From Eudorina sp. 2006-703-Eu-15 (taxonomy: Eukaryota > Chlorophyta > Chlorophyceae > Chlamydomonadales > Volvocaceae), in NCBI GenBank assembly GCA_003117195.1, contig BDSI01000044.1, positions 375,952 to 439,951 on the forward strand: a stretch of DNA of 64,000 bases, in the 5' to 3' direction. Each line of letters begins with the position of its first letter. Positions within the stretch are counted from its first letter, which is position 1. The notes beneath the pieces were generated by a model. It made no database searches. It was not told where the DNA came from and saw only the letters and a program-made list of their open reading frames with translations. Positions 11,901 through 22,941 of this stretch are shown in pieces. A program made the translations under genes and the position numbers.

Positions 11901-12613
11901 TGGATACCGCTGCACGAGGAGACCTGCGGGCCTCGAGGCGCGGCGCCCACGTCAGTGCTCGCGGCGGGTCCGCCGACTGCGGCGGCCGCTGCCGAGGCGG
12001 CTGCGGTGGAGTTGGCGCGAGGTATTTCGCCACGCCTCGCGTCGCTGTTCTCGCGCTGAGGCGGCGGCTGAGGGTGTCCGCCGGGGCCGGGGGAGCTTGC
12101 CACGGTGGCATCAGGTGGCGGCTCCGTCAAATCGATTTCTTGGTGTTGGTTCACGCCAAATGGGAAGTAGCGCTGCCAGAAGTCCCGGATGATTGAGGCT
12201 TCGAGTTCAGGGCAAGCGATAATGTCGGTGGGCGTTATCGGCTTGCCTGCAGCACGGCGGGCAACGATGCGCGGGTTGGCGCATGCGGACGTTATGGCAG
12301 ATGTCTGTTACAGGTATGTGCAGTTGCAGGAATAGTCAATTGATGGCGCGATGAATCAAACTCATAGTGTCGCAGGTGCCCGTGAAATTGATACCAGCCC
12401 GACACCAACTCAAACCCTACCAGTCTGCGGGCTTGTTCCTTTTCTTCGTATATATCGCTCCAGCACTTCGCGTTCGTAATAGGCTGAGGGCTCGGACGCA
12501 ATACAGACCGGCTTCTTCATTACCCGTTTCGACACAAAACACACGTAATGTGAAGGAACCTGTACTGCCACGGACTTGCCCGCCCCTGATGTCGAGGCGG
12601 GCTGGCCGTTCAT
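7085..12613 (-). CDS. U-box / low-complexity / right-handed beta-helix protein
   Basis: Two exons, 12421-12613 and 7085-12246, give 1,784 residues; the join is in phase (ACT G | GC AAG). An in-frame TGA precedes the ATG at 12613. Residues ~22-90 form a U-box split by the intron: YVCFVSKRVMKKPV, then YEREVLERYIRRKGTSPQTG, then KPITP and the closing helix ELEASIIRDFW. U-boxes recruit E2 enzymes, so E3 ubiquitin-ligase activity is the inferred role. Residues ~95-1220 are low complexity: Ala-, Pro- and Gln-rich with poly-Ala and poly-Gln runs. The C-terminal ~490 residues contain about a dozen ~24-residue turns of the type 'C-A-x-x-N-x-x-G-F-x-A ... L-x-A-G', typical of right-handed parallel beta-helices. 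No transmembrane segment or signal peptide is visible. Introns inside the long exon, or extra 5' exons, cannot be excluded. Confidence 0.75.
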
Positions 12614-13823
12614 TTTGCGTCAAGAACGTTGCACGACGGTTTAAGTGCCCGCGAGGATCTTCCCAGTGGAAGTGCTATCGCATAATAACTTGGGGTTGGA
12701 GCCGAGCATTGTCCTTCCGAGGTATCATCAGCAGATGTCCAGCCGCATGTCTAAGGAAGTTTGGTTCCTGTAGTACAAGCACTGGTGGTACTCTTTTTCT
12801 TTGCGTTGAATAACAAAATGATATCCATGTATTGTAAGGTGTGAACCTCCAAAGCAAATGTCTACGGCTGTGCTAAACTGTTTGAATAGCGTTCAAGGCG
12901 TTAGCTGTTGCCTTGTCAGCAGAATTATAAGTAGCGGTTGATGATCGTTTGTAACAATCACCCGCTGAGTATGCTGCATTACGTCCACAACTCTGAACAG
13001 CGTCGGGGCCGAAAGGCGTGATTTGTGCAGGCAATTTGGAGGGCACGTTGCGAAATAATCTCTCATTCCCAACTGCTGTTGTAAGGCACTCGGCAGCCGT
13101 CGACGCATCTCAACAAGTGTTGTATGTCGAGGCGAGTAAAGCATGTCCCGCAAAGCAGGGTTTCAGGACAGTACGTCATGACATGCCTAGTACGCCGAAT
13201 GACAAGGCTATGCCGGCAACCTGCATGCGATATGCACACAGGCTGCCGCAGGCATTGCAAATATGCACGCCCCCCCCGCGCCTGTCCAGCAGCAGCAACG
13301 TTACCGGATGACTCCGTAAAGCACCCATCCGCGCATCCATATCAAAGGAGCATCAGGCGGAGTTAGCCAGTCCTACAAGTCCGCAAGTAGACCACGCAGA
13401 CCCAATAACCACAACACAAAACCTGCCTAATGGCGTTATTCGCCGTTTGTTGGCGCCTCACAGACGCTTCAGTCCTGACCCTGACATGTCGCATTGCTAA
13501 TCCCTGTCCCTTCGCCCACCAAGCAGATACATCCTCATCATTCGAACGCGCTCTTATATCTTTCATCAACTACAGATTCTCTGGACGTCATGCGACGCAG
13601 AATCAGAAACCAAAGATTCCGACATCCACCCGCAAGATCACCCAGCTCCCAGCCACCGTCCCCGGACAGACAAGCCCCCGCGCTCTAAGCTCGCGGTACG
13701 AATACACATGCTGCACGGCAAACCGGCGGCCGAATCGGGCACTATGGCTTGTCGACGTTTCCGCGCGCGGCCCCCACCACACCCCGCCGCTATACCTTCA
13801 TCACGGCTGGGCCTCCTCCGAAC
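12614..13823. other. Intergenic interval with one weak minus-strand ORF
   Basis: This interval lies between the U-box gene start and the SLC37 stop, both on the minus strand. It should hold the U-box promoter and the SLC37 3' UTR. An 83-codon minus-strand ORF from ATG 13144 to 12893 (beginning MLYSPRHTTLVEMRRRLP) reads more like protein than its surroundings. It could be an upstream exon of the U-box gene or chance. I do not recognise it. Confidence 0.3.
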
Positions 13824-16800
13824 TCACATGGGCTTGGCCACCGCGGACTTCAGGCGGCAAACGGTCAGCTCCTTGATGACCAGCTTCACCAGCAGCAGCC
13901 CTGCCGTCGCAGCGCTGGTATAAAGCATGGCAAACACCATGTCAAAGCCACCACGGTCCGAGATAAAGCCCGTGAGCATGGGGCCCAGCGCCGCACCAAT
14001 CGAGCCCATGCCGTCGATGATGGCCGACACGGTTGCAAGCGCCTTGGCATTACCCTGCAAGGCAAGGGCCGGCGGGCCGCGTTCAGGGGACGACACGAAG
14101 GTCTCAGCTCGGCGTGGCGCAGAGGCAAGAAACAGCCATCTGGCAATCTTAAGGATTCTCCCTTGAGGCTGCTTGCCCGCCTTAAGCTTCGAAACTGTCA
14201 ACCAACGATGGCGATAGACCAGCGCTTCCTTTCCTCACGCTTCAGTCACGGGCTCCGCTTTGTATTACTAGTCCTCACAGAAATAGTTGCCTGAAATCAA
14301 GATACCGTGGGGACCCGTCCCCTCTGGACTGAATCACCGGGCCTCACCTGCAGCGAGTCGTGCGTGCCCAGGTCCGCGCTAACGGCCGTGGTGATGAGCG
14401 CATATGGCCCATTGACAAAGAAGCCGCTGGCCATCATCAGCGCAACGTTCAGAGCAAAGGAGGTGTGGCCGGCAGTGCGGTACAGGTAGAGGCAGGGCAC
14501 CGACAGCAGCGTGAAGGCGGTGGCCACAGAGGCTGACGCCCCCGACTTGTCCGACAGGTGGCCCGCCAGGACACCTGCGGGCCAGGGATGGCCCATGAGC
14601 AACCGGGAAAAGCAGTTGCGCACACCGCCATGGAGATTATGGGAGACCCGGAAAAGTGTGTACCGAAGTCGAGAAAGCTCGGCACGCCAAAGCATGCCCT
14701 TAATTGCTGGACATGTTCAACAGATCACCCGGTATTGGCTGGGACGCCAGACCGTCTTGAGCCAGCCAGTCGGGTGACGAATGAAAATTGCTGCAGCTGT
14801 GCGGCCCGGAGTCTTCATGGTACCGGGCACCTCAGGGCAGCGATCCCATAGCCATCCCGATACCCACGGCTTCCCGTCCTTGTTGAGACCGTCCCCTCCC
14901 ATCCCCACTGTTTCGGGGTTTGGGTACGTTCTGCCTTTTTTTACCCTCCCATCCCTACAACCTCCCCCAGAACTATCAGCCACGCACGTGATGTAATCAC
15001 AACTCAAAGGCATGGGTACATACACCAGACTGACGACCTTTCCTTCCCGCTTGCCGTCCTTCCTATGTCCCACGCCGAAACACTCACCGCCCGCCACACC
15101 GCCCACATCGAACAAGACGGACAGGTCGCCCGCCTCCTTCGCGCTGAGCTTGCGGCCTTCAATTGGCGTGGACTTAATGTAGTAAGGCAGCCAGTACAGG
15201 AACGTGTACGCAATCAGTTTGGAGAAGAACAGGCAGAAGGCAAAGGCCGCCACGCCCGGAATGCGCCATGCGTCCATAAAGTGGATGCTCTCCACCTCCT
15301 GCGGGATCGGAAGGGCAAGACGCGGTATCGAAACTGGAACATGGACTGCAACTCCGCAAGTGCAACCTGGAGCGGCACCCCGGTACGTGCCGAAATCAAG
15401 CTCTGCATTTTAGGCTTTGTCCAGTTCCTCCTCCTGCTGCTGCCCCCATGCTGCTGCCCCAATGGGCCAGCTCTATTTCGCTGCACCTTGAAGTTCGGCC
15501 GCGCAACGCCTATCCTCACAGCGATTTCATCCTCTGCCGTGTAAGCCAACCCAAGCTGCAGGCCACCGCGAAGCAGCCACTTACGATCTTTCCCCCACAA
15601 TCTGCGTGCCCGCGAAAAGCGGCCGTGTCATGCCGACCCGCCAAGTCACAAGTCGCAGATGTACGGTACCTTTTCTCTTATGCTGATTCCCTCTTTCAGC
15701 GGCACCTCCTCCTCATCATGTCGGGCGCTGGCAGCCGATGGCTTATCATCGGGGTTGCTGTGCCCGACGTCTGACGGCTGGACCACAAGGCCCATGAAGA
15801 TCAGACCGCCCAGGGCGATCATGAGGAAGCCGGGGATCACGAAAGAGTAACCCCAGCCCTGTGGTTTGACAGCGGACCAGCAGGCGACCGTTTACTTCGA
15901 GACTGGTTGGCGGTTGGCAGTGTGAACGTCAAATGGAAAGGCCATGGCATGCGCTTCAACATCAGTCTCTCGAAATGACCATCCAGGACCAGGGACGCGT
16001 TGACGTCGCAGACTGAGAACACAGCTTGCAACATGCGGCCAGACTGGCCAGTCATCAGCAGACCGTAAAAACCATTGCATTTGCTTCCGTCCTCGACATG
16101 ATCGCGTCATGTACCGGTACCGCAGAGAAATCTATTGGACAAAGGCCACACACACTTTGGTGCGTGGTTTGGGTCGGGCGGGTCGGTGCCCCCATCGACA
16201 TGCACACGCATGCTCTTTCTTCCGCTTCGTGACTGCGCTCCGTATGCACGCCCTTCGGCAGCGAAGACCACCTGACCCACAACTTCGAACGTCAGAACTT
16301 CACATGCCCCAAAACCCTGTTGAAACGTACCCGCGACAACATGGCCGCTGCGATGACAGTTCCGAGGATGTTGCCAACGCTCGTATGCGCGTTCCAAATG
16401 CCCATAATGAGCCCTCGCTTGCCCTTGCCGCTCCAGTTGGCCACAATCGAAACCACGCTAGGCCAGCCCGTCGACTGAAACAGGCCCGCCAGGATGCTCA
16501 TCAAGACGAAGAAAGAAAACGAATGCACATCCCAGAAGTAGGCCTGCGTGGGAAGAAAATATCAAGGCGAGTGTTACATGCCCGGCTGAGAAATTCGGTG
16601 AGGAAGTTTGGGCTGGACCGGATGTGCACAACGCCAAGAGGGATGTCGGCGCATGCAGGATGCCCCAGGATCTCTCTTGCGCGCATGGCTTGCAGCGGTG
16701 GAGAGCCGGCTCTTTCCGGGATGCTACCCTGTCCATGCCCTTCAGAGATATAAGCAGCTGGTCAAAAATGAGAAAACCCACCGTAGATGACTGGGTAGTG

Positions 16801-18066
16801 GAGAGACCACTGGCAAAAAGGTTCTAGGCGCACCAGCACAGGTGCTTTGCATGAGCGACCACCAGCGGGGTGGCAAAGTCGGGTCAGGCCAGAAACACAA
16901 CCGCATCGTCACAGTTAGCCCTTGGTGTCGCACTTACCATGCCAAAAAGGCACGTGAATATCCCGCTAAAAACCATGCCTGTTTGCAAGTGCAATAGCAG
17001 CAGCGGCAGCAGCAACACTGTCAGCGAAGCGGGCTGTCATCCAGGACTTGATATTGAGGAGTTAAGCACACAACGGTGCGCATGCTGCGTGCTCCTGCCC
17101 CAGCATCAACAGCGGAAAGGTCTCAAGCGCGCAAGCCGTCCGCGGACCGCTTCCGTCACCGCTCACCAATGGTCAGGAACCACCGCAGGTCCACTCGGTC
17201 GCCCAGGTGACCCGCAAAAAACATTCCAGCGGCATAAGTGCCTAGGAATGCCAGATCAATCTGGCCTAAGAGCGTCTGCAGGGGCAGTCATCAGATATAG
17301 GGCTTTGAGCATGTTGGTCTTAAGGCCCAGTAGCCACCAATGCCGACCCAGACGCTGGATCACGAAGCCTATCGCGAAGCCGTATCCCCAGCCCCAGTAC
17401 GCTGGTATCCGGAATCATCAAGGAGAGAAGTCCCCGGTGGTTTACGAGCATGCACAGTGAGCAAGCGGTCCTTGAGAGTGGGGAGATCACGGGGACTTGC
17501 AAGGGGAGGAGGGTAGTATTCGGGCCGCACCTGACCGTTGGAGCCGTTGAAAGGTGCCCACCCATTCAGCGTCGTTGGGTCCGTGGTCGTGACCACAAGG
17601 CCCCCGTCCGACAGAAGATGTCGCCCTCCGTGAACCGCTGCTGTGTTCCCTCGTAGTACACTGCGGTGCAACAACCGGCCATCCGTCGGCGACCCTATGC
17701 GTGTTCAGTCGTGCCCGACGCAGAACGTCATTTGATGACGGGTGTCGGCGCTAAATTTATTGAAGGCGACTGACTGCTCTCACCCCGTCGCCACCTCACT
17801 GACTAACCTTTTAACAATGCTGGGAGGCTTCCTCGCCGCGTGATATCCCATGTAGCACAAGAATGTGAGAATGAGCACCTATGCATCACCGTTTAATTGT
17901 CAGGATAAGGTCTTTGTACAAATCGGCAACAAGACGGGCTGTTGCCCTGATCATGGCCATGACTTACCGAGCCTCTATACCAGTTATACGTAAACTTTCG
18001 CCCCCCATTGCATACTTGAAGCAGTTCCACACCAGGAGGCATATTTTTGAGCGGTTTGGACCGCAT
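13824..18066 (-). CDS. SLC37-type glycerol-3-phosphate / sugar-phosphate transporter (MFS)
   Basis: Ten exons give 506 residues, all in phase: 17968-18066, 17808-17878, 17531-17660, 17167-17275, 16938-16978 (a 41-base exon), 16331-16543, 15670-15858, 15088-15298, 14348-14574, 13824-14054. The start used is the first in-frame ATG (18066); a second lies at 18042. Family landmarks run in order: MPPGVELL; first helix with YHAARKPPSIVKSVL; NGWAPFNGSNGQ; FAGHLGDRVDLR; GLFQSTGWPSVVSIVANW; GKRGLIMGIWNAHTSVGNIL; WLPYYIKSTPI; GGVLAGHLSDKSGA. This is the plant glycerol-3-phosphate permease (G3Pp) / animal SLC37 signature. These are 12-helix organophosphate/phosphate antiporters. The C-terminus ends soon after helix 12, without an obvious ER-retention motif, so membrane location is open. 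Length matches the family. Confidence 0.95.
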
Positions 18067-18425
18067 TGCAGCACGGGTCAAGTTAAGACTAAACCGTGTA
18101 GTGGCACGGAAAGAAGACTGCGCTACGGTATTCAAACAGCTAACTAGGCCTGTCTAACTGCATCAATTGTTCACCGTTTATCGCCCCGCGACCCCAAAAT
18201 ATGCAAGCTCGCCCTGCTCTGATTCATGCATAGAGAGAAGAGAACCAGTAAAACCCGGTGTAAGTAAATGCAAACTGGTGTTCAAGCCAGGGAAAGGTTG
18301 ATCTTCTTCCTGTATCGCGGCAACGGCCATCAGGTGGAGGTGAAGGTTGCCGTACTGTATAGTTTTTTTGCTTCAGAGAGCCCTAACAACGAATCAAATA
18401 TACACCAGTACCCATCAATAGTCCG
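18067..18425. promoter_or_regulatory. Divergent promoter region, SLC37 / S4-domain genes
   Basis: Only 359 bases separate the two oppositely directed start codons. Promoters and both 5' UTRs must lie here unless upstream non-coding exons exist. The stretch is AT-richer than the exons around it. No specific element is assigned. Confidence 0.5.
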
Positions 18426-20832
18426 ATGCGTTCGTTGGCTGTGCAATCACTCCGCAACTTTGGAAGTGCTCGCCCAAACTCCCCAGTTTCGCGGAGGGTC
18501 TCATGCAGCACGCTCGCCGCAGCGCTCAAGGGCCAAGGGCCTGATGCGGCGCTGTCATGGGTTGACCCGGCCAATCGGCGGGATGTGGCGCGCGTGCTGG
18601 AGATCGCGGACCGCGCCGCGCAGCGCTGGGACGTCGTGTGGACGGACTTCCTCGCGCCGCCCATAGTCGCGGACTCCATGGCCGCACTGGCTGGCCGCAC
18701 GGACGTCGTGTGCCTGCCTTGGGGCGGCTATGCGCAGGCGGAGCGCTGCCGGTGGGTGCGGCGTTGCCGACACCTGCCGACACCACCGGGTCAGCAGCAA
18801 CCGCACGTCAGGGACCAGGCATCGGGCACAAAAGGGAGCAGCGTCCACAATGGCATGACCGAGTATCTCACCTCATTCGCCGCCGTAAAACCCAAACCGT
18901 AAAGCCCGCTGCCGATGCGCCCTGTACTGGTCCTCACGCGGCTCCCCACGACGTCGCCGCGCCACCCGCCGGGACATGGGTCCACGCCAGCAGCGCGATT
19001 CAACTGCGGTTGGCCGCGCTGAGCAGTCCCGTAATTTTGAGTGGCAAGAAAATCTCAAGCGCACGTAGGTCAGGACTTGCTGGCCAACGGCCCCCTCCGT
19101 TCCCCTGCTTGAACACGCCGGGAGGCGCCCAGGCTGGCCCTGGGACGGGAGGAGCTGATGGAGCCGCTTCAGACCGATCCACAGCAACTGGACGGCGTGG
19201 CGGCACTGCAGGTGCGGGCGCCCCGAACTGTTTACATGGGTGACAGCTAGCGGGGGCAGTGTGGGCTGTTTGCCGCAGCAAAGTGGCGGCAATGGAGGCA
19301 CGGGTGGAAGTCAGGCGGCAAGTGGCGGGCCCGGCGCTTGGAACCGGCTTCGGAGCCTGACGCCTGGAACCGGCTTCTTTGCTTTCCCATGTTGCCGGAC
19401 AGGCGGATTCTCGGGACTGTCGCTCGGGGTTGCTGCAACCAGTGGTGCCGCAACCGCCCGTGCGCAGGCGTAGGGGGACCACAGCGTTGTTGTCACCATG
19501 CGCGGGCCTGGGGCGCCTACTCCCCCACACGCTGATACATGTGACCCGCGGCACGGCGCACTCCCGGCGTCCAAAAACGACGCCTCGTGCACCTGGGGGC
19601 ACGCCGGTATGCCAACGGTTCCTATCAGCCTGACGCATTTTCCGCCGCCACTGAAAGTGTCCAGGCCCCGGCTGCGTTGGGTTGGCTCGCAGGTCAAGGG
19701 CAACTTCATGTTCGACCCCGCCAAGCACCCGGACTTTCTGGGCGCGATCCTGGGGACAGGTGCGGCCGGGCTTCGCTGCCCGGGGACTGTGCGACTGTCT
19801 GCTGCACCTTCTTTCGCGGCCGCTCTCCTTCCATGTTGGCCAGATTAGCTGGGTTAGCGCTTTGATTGGCGTCCGCTCATCGCGGCGATCCGAATGGATG
19901 ACGGGCTGGTATTCCGCCAACTCAGGTCCGCTCGTTGCGGCTATGTTTCCTTCCCTCGTCGAATCCCAGCCCGAGTATATCTGAAACGACAACAACCTCC
20001 CACACCTCTCCCTTCCGTAGCCGTCTGCGGGGGACCTCGGGATGCCGGCCGTGCAACGCAGCGCCGTACCTACATCCCAGAAACGCAGCGGCTTCCTTCG
20101 TCTCTGACGTCTTGACTCGCGTCTCCCACGCAACCTACCGCCGCCGCTGCGCTGCACCGCGCCGCCTGTTGCCCCGCCTGCCGCCTACCTCGCCGCGCCG
20201 CGTCGATGCCCTCAGGCGTCGTGCGGGAGAAGGTCGGCGACATCCTAGTGCAGGGCGAGTCGGGGGCGCAGATCCTGGTGGACCCGGAGCTGGTTGAGCA
20301 CTTTGAGATGAGCCTCGTGCAGGTCCGCACTGTGCCCGTGGAGGCGCGGCGGGTACCGCTGTCGGAGCTGTCCGTGCGGCCGCCGCGCCAGGAGGAGGTC
20401 AGCAGCGTAGAGGCGTCGCTGCGGCTGGATGCGATCGCCAGCGCGGGTGAGCCAAGGGTGCGTGCGCGTGTGTGTCGAGGAAACGCCTGTCTTGGGTGTG
20501 CTTGGGGGAGAGACCCGCTGTCAGGATGTGCGTGTGGGCGTGTAGATTGATGGGTGCGGCATCGCGGACGACGCAGACCGGGTACCGAACCTGGCCGGGA
20601 TGGCGAGGTGGGGCAGTTGGGGCAGCGATATCTCCCACTCTAATTTGGTATTTGGCCTCGGACCATCCACGCTGCTTTGAATGGACCGGTACCTTGTTTC
20701 AGGCATGGCGGGCTCCACTGATACGGGGCCTACTGTACGCGCCGTCGGCCCGTCGCGCCCTAGTCAGGCATTGCGGCATGCCCATCAAATAGCCGTCGAC
20801 TGCGTCTGCCTGCCTGCCTGCCTGCTTGCTTG

Positions 20833-20872
<40 letters not shown>

Positions 20873-21125
20873 CTGCACGATCGCGACGGGTCGTGCGGCC
20901 CCTGCACGCTGGAACACCGCAGGCTTCCGCGTATCCCGCACCAAGATGGGCGACCTGATCAAGGCGGGGGACGTGCGGCTCAACTGGCGGCCCGTGTCCA
21001 AGACGTCGGTGGAGGTCAAGGCGGGGGACGTGGTCAGCTGCTCGGGAAAGGGCCGGCTGGAGGTCAAGGCCGTGGAGGTGACGCGCAAGGAGAAGTTCCT
21101 GGTGACCCTCCTGCGCTACGTGTGA
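18426..21125 (+). CDS. Plastid S4-domain RNA-binding protein (YlmH / photosystem II S4 family)
   Basis: Five exons, 18426-18751, 19133-19211, 19693-19759, 20216-20446 and 20923-21125, give 301 residues in phase. The N-terminal domain has the YlmH landmarks: RVLEIADRAAQRWDVVWTDF, then LAPPIVADSMAALAG, then GGYAQAERCRLALGREEL. The middle has KVGDILVQGESGAQILVDPE and the C-terminus is an S4 fold: FRVSRTKMGDLIKAGDVRLN, NWRPVSKTS, VEVKAGDVVSCSGKGR. Arabidopsis and cyanobacterial relatives are annotated as photosystem II S4 domain proteins. The N-terminus (MRSLAVQSLRNFGSARPNSP) is Arg/Ser-rich and suits a chloroplast transit peptide (inference). Binding of structured RNA is the expected activity; the substrate is unknown. 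Intron 4 carries a (TGCC)n microsatellite. Confidence 0.93.
20806..20872. repeat. (TGCC/TGCT)n microsatellite in intron 4 of the S4 gene
   Basis: About 16 near-perfect tetranucleotide units (TGCC with two TGCT variants) lie about 50 bases upstream of the acceptor at 20921-20922. The tract is pyrimidine-rich on the sense strand, so it may lengthen the polypyrimidine region of this intron. Confidence 0.9.
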
Positions 21126-22941
21126 GGGAGCCGTGTGTCAGTGTGTAGGGCGAGTAACCCCCCCGTGTGTTTTAGATAAGAGACCCGCCCGACCCAAACC
21201 GCCGAATGCATATCTGCGTGTGCTGTCAGTGGTGAGAGCGCCGGGGTGAGTGTGTTCTGAAATGTATGAGAGTGACCGGCGAGCGTGGTGACGAGTTACG
21301 TGGTTGGGACTGCGACCGTCGACTTGAGGGCGACGTCACGAGCCGGGAGGGGTGACAGGGCCCAGGGGCTTGACGCGAAAACCAACCCAGGAAAGAACTT
21401 TCTGACCTGGGTGAGCCGGGTACGCTGTGTTGGGGGTGCGAAGAGCGGTCGGTATAGGCGATAGGTGGCGGCAAATTATGAGAAGCGAGCTTTGCGGCTC
21501 ACTGCTGAGCAGGCTTCCACGACACGAACGATGTTGCGGACGCTCCTGGTCGCGGCGTTGGCGGTGTCGGGTAGCGGGGGTGGTTTCGGAGCGATCATTA
21601 CGAGCGGTCGAGCGGCTGAATGTCGCTTCGCAGGTGGTCTATAGACGAATAGCTCACCCTGGCAATAACCTTTGGGCAGCTGGACAGGCGGATTGACGCC
21701 AAAGGTCGCCTCGTGGCTGGCGGGAAGCTTTTGCCGACGCGCCGACCCCCACTTCCCAACGAGTCGACAAGCTGGCCTGCGGTCCTGTTCCGACCCGGAG
21801 GCCCCTGGGAGTTGGGACGAACAGGAGTGTGGCGCGTCGGACCTAGCAGTATGGCTAGGTGTGTGTCTTGACGCTCGACTCTCGAGGGGGCTCACTGTCC
21901 TTGCCCCGTTGTCGCAGCGATGTTGATGGCGGCCCTCTGAGACAAGTCGACGATTCCGCAGTCCGGTCAACCGGTCACAGGGTGCGCCCCGCCCGGGTCG
22001 CACTCTCCCGCTCTCCCGCTCGAAGCGCAGAAGGGTCTTGATTGTGCTTTGTGGGTGCTCACATGGGCCTACCGCGGGTGAAACAGGCGATTCGTGTTCG
22101 ATCCAGGGCATTGCGGCCCTCCTGTCTCGTGTCCCACCGCTATGTATCCGTCTCGCTGGAAAGAAGTTTCATGGAGCCACGTCTCACGTGTGTGGTTGGC
22201 TCCACATCTACGGGTACTGCGACAGTCAGCTGATGGTCAGCGATCTGAGGTGAATCGGCTGCTGCGCATGCCTCCTTCCTCACTGTACGACCCCACCCTC
22301 GCCCCATGCAGTGCCTCCATCATTCAGCTATAACCTTTTCAGGCTTTCGCTACTGTGTGTATTCACATGCCCTCGCAGGACCCCGAACCTCATCCGTACC
22401 AACTCGCCGGACGCCCCAAGCGTCCTGTGGGGCGGCAGGGTCCATGCACAATCCACGCATCCATCGAACACCACGCCGACACGCCCGCCCGCACGAAAGG
22501 AATGCGCACATGTGGGTGGATGGATGTGCATGCCGCGCATGCGCACATCCCCATCTGCTCTCCGAGGCAGAAATCTTCATGTGCTGCCCCGCCGACCCGA
22601 AGTCAAAGGCCACGCGCAATTGAACTTTTGGTTTATTATTTATTTATCTATTGGTTTGGCGAGCGTGACCCCGCGTGATCGACGAGACCGGCGGTCCCAA
22701 TGATGATTTGGGTTTCATTTTCTCGCCATCATCCCATGCACGACAGTCATGTACGGAGGTGTACGGCTAACTCGCACCGACCAGCCTCACACCAGCTACA
22801 GCAGTGGACCTCGCACGGCCCCCAAGCTCATGATCCTTCTCGCGCCCTTCTCGTGGTTCGGTATCCTACATCCCAACACCAGTCCAGGCACGTCGTACAC
22901 CAAGGGATGCCGTACTAACGGAGTTGACGGCCACACCGCCG
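21126..22941. other. Convergent intergenic interval, no gene seen
   Basis: The S4 gene (+) and the LRR gene (-) both end here, so much of this 1.8 kb should be 3' UTR. I find no ORF with protein-like composition, no clear TGTAA signal close to either stop and no recognisable repeat longer than a few tens of bases. Confidence 0.4.

Noticed and set aside
17300..17410. Hydrophobic minus-strand frame (AYWGWGYGFAIGFVIQRLGR) inside SLC37 intron 3
   Set aside because: The flanking exons (NGWAPFNGSNGQ and TLLGQIDLAF) join directly as in all family members; a retained intron reaches a stop codon.
21476..22111. 211-codon minus-strand ORF
   Set aside because: Composition is Arg/Pro/Ser-rich and irregular, no motif, and it lies in the convergent 3' interval between two well-supported genes.
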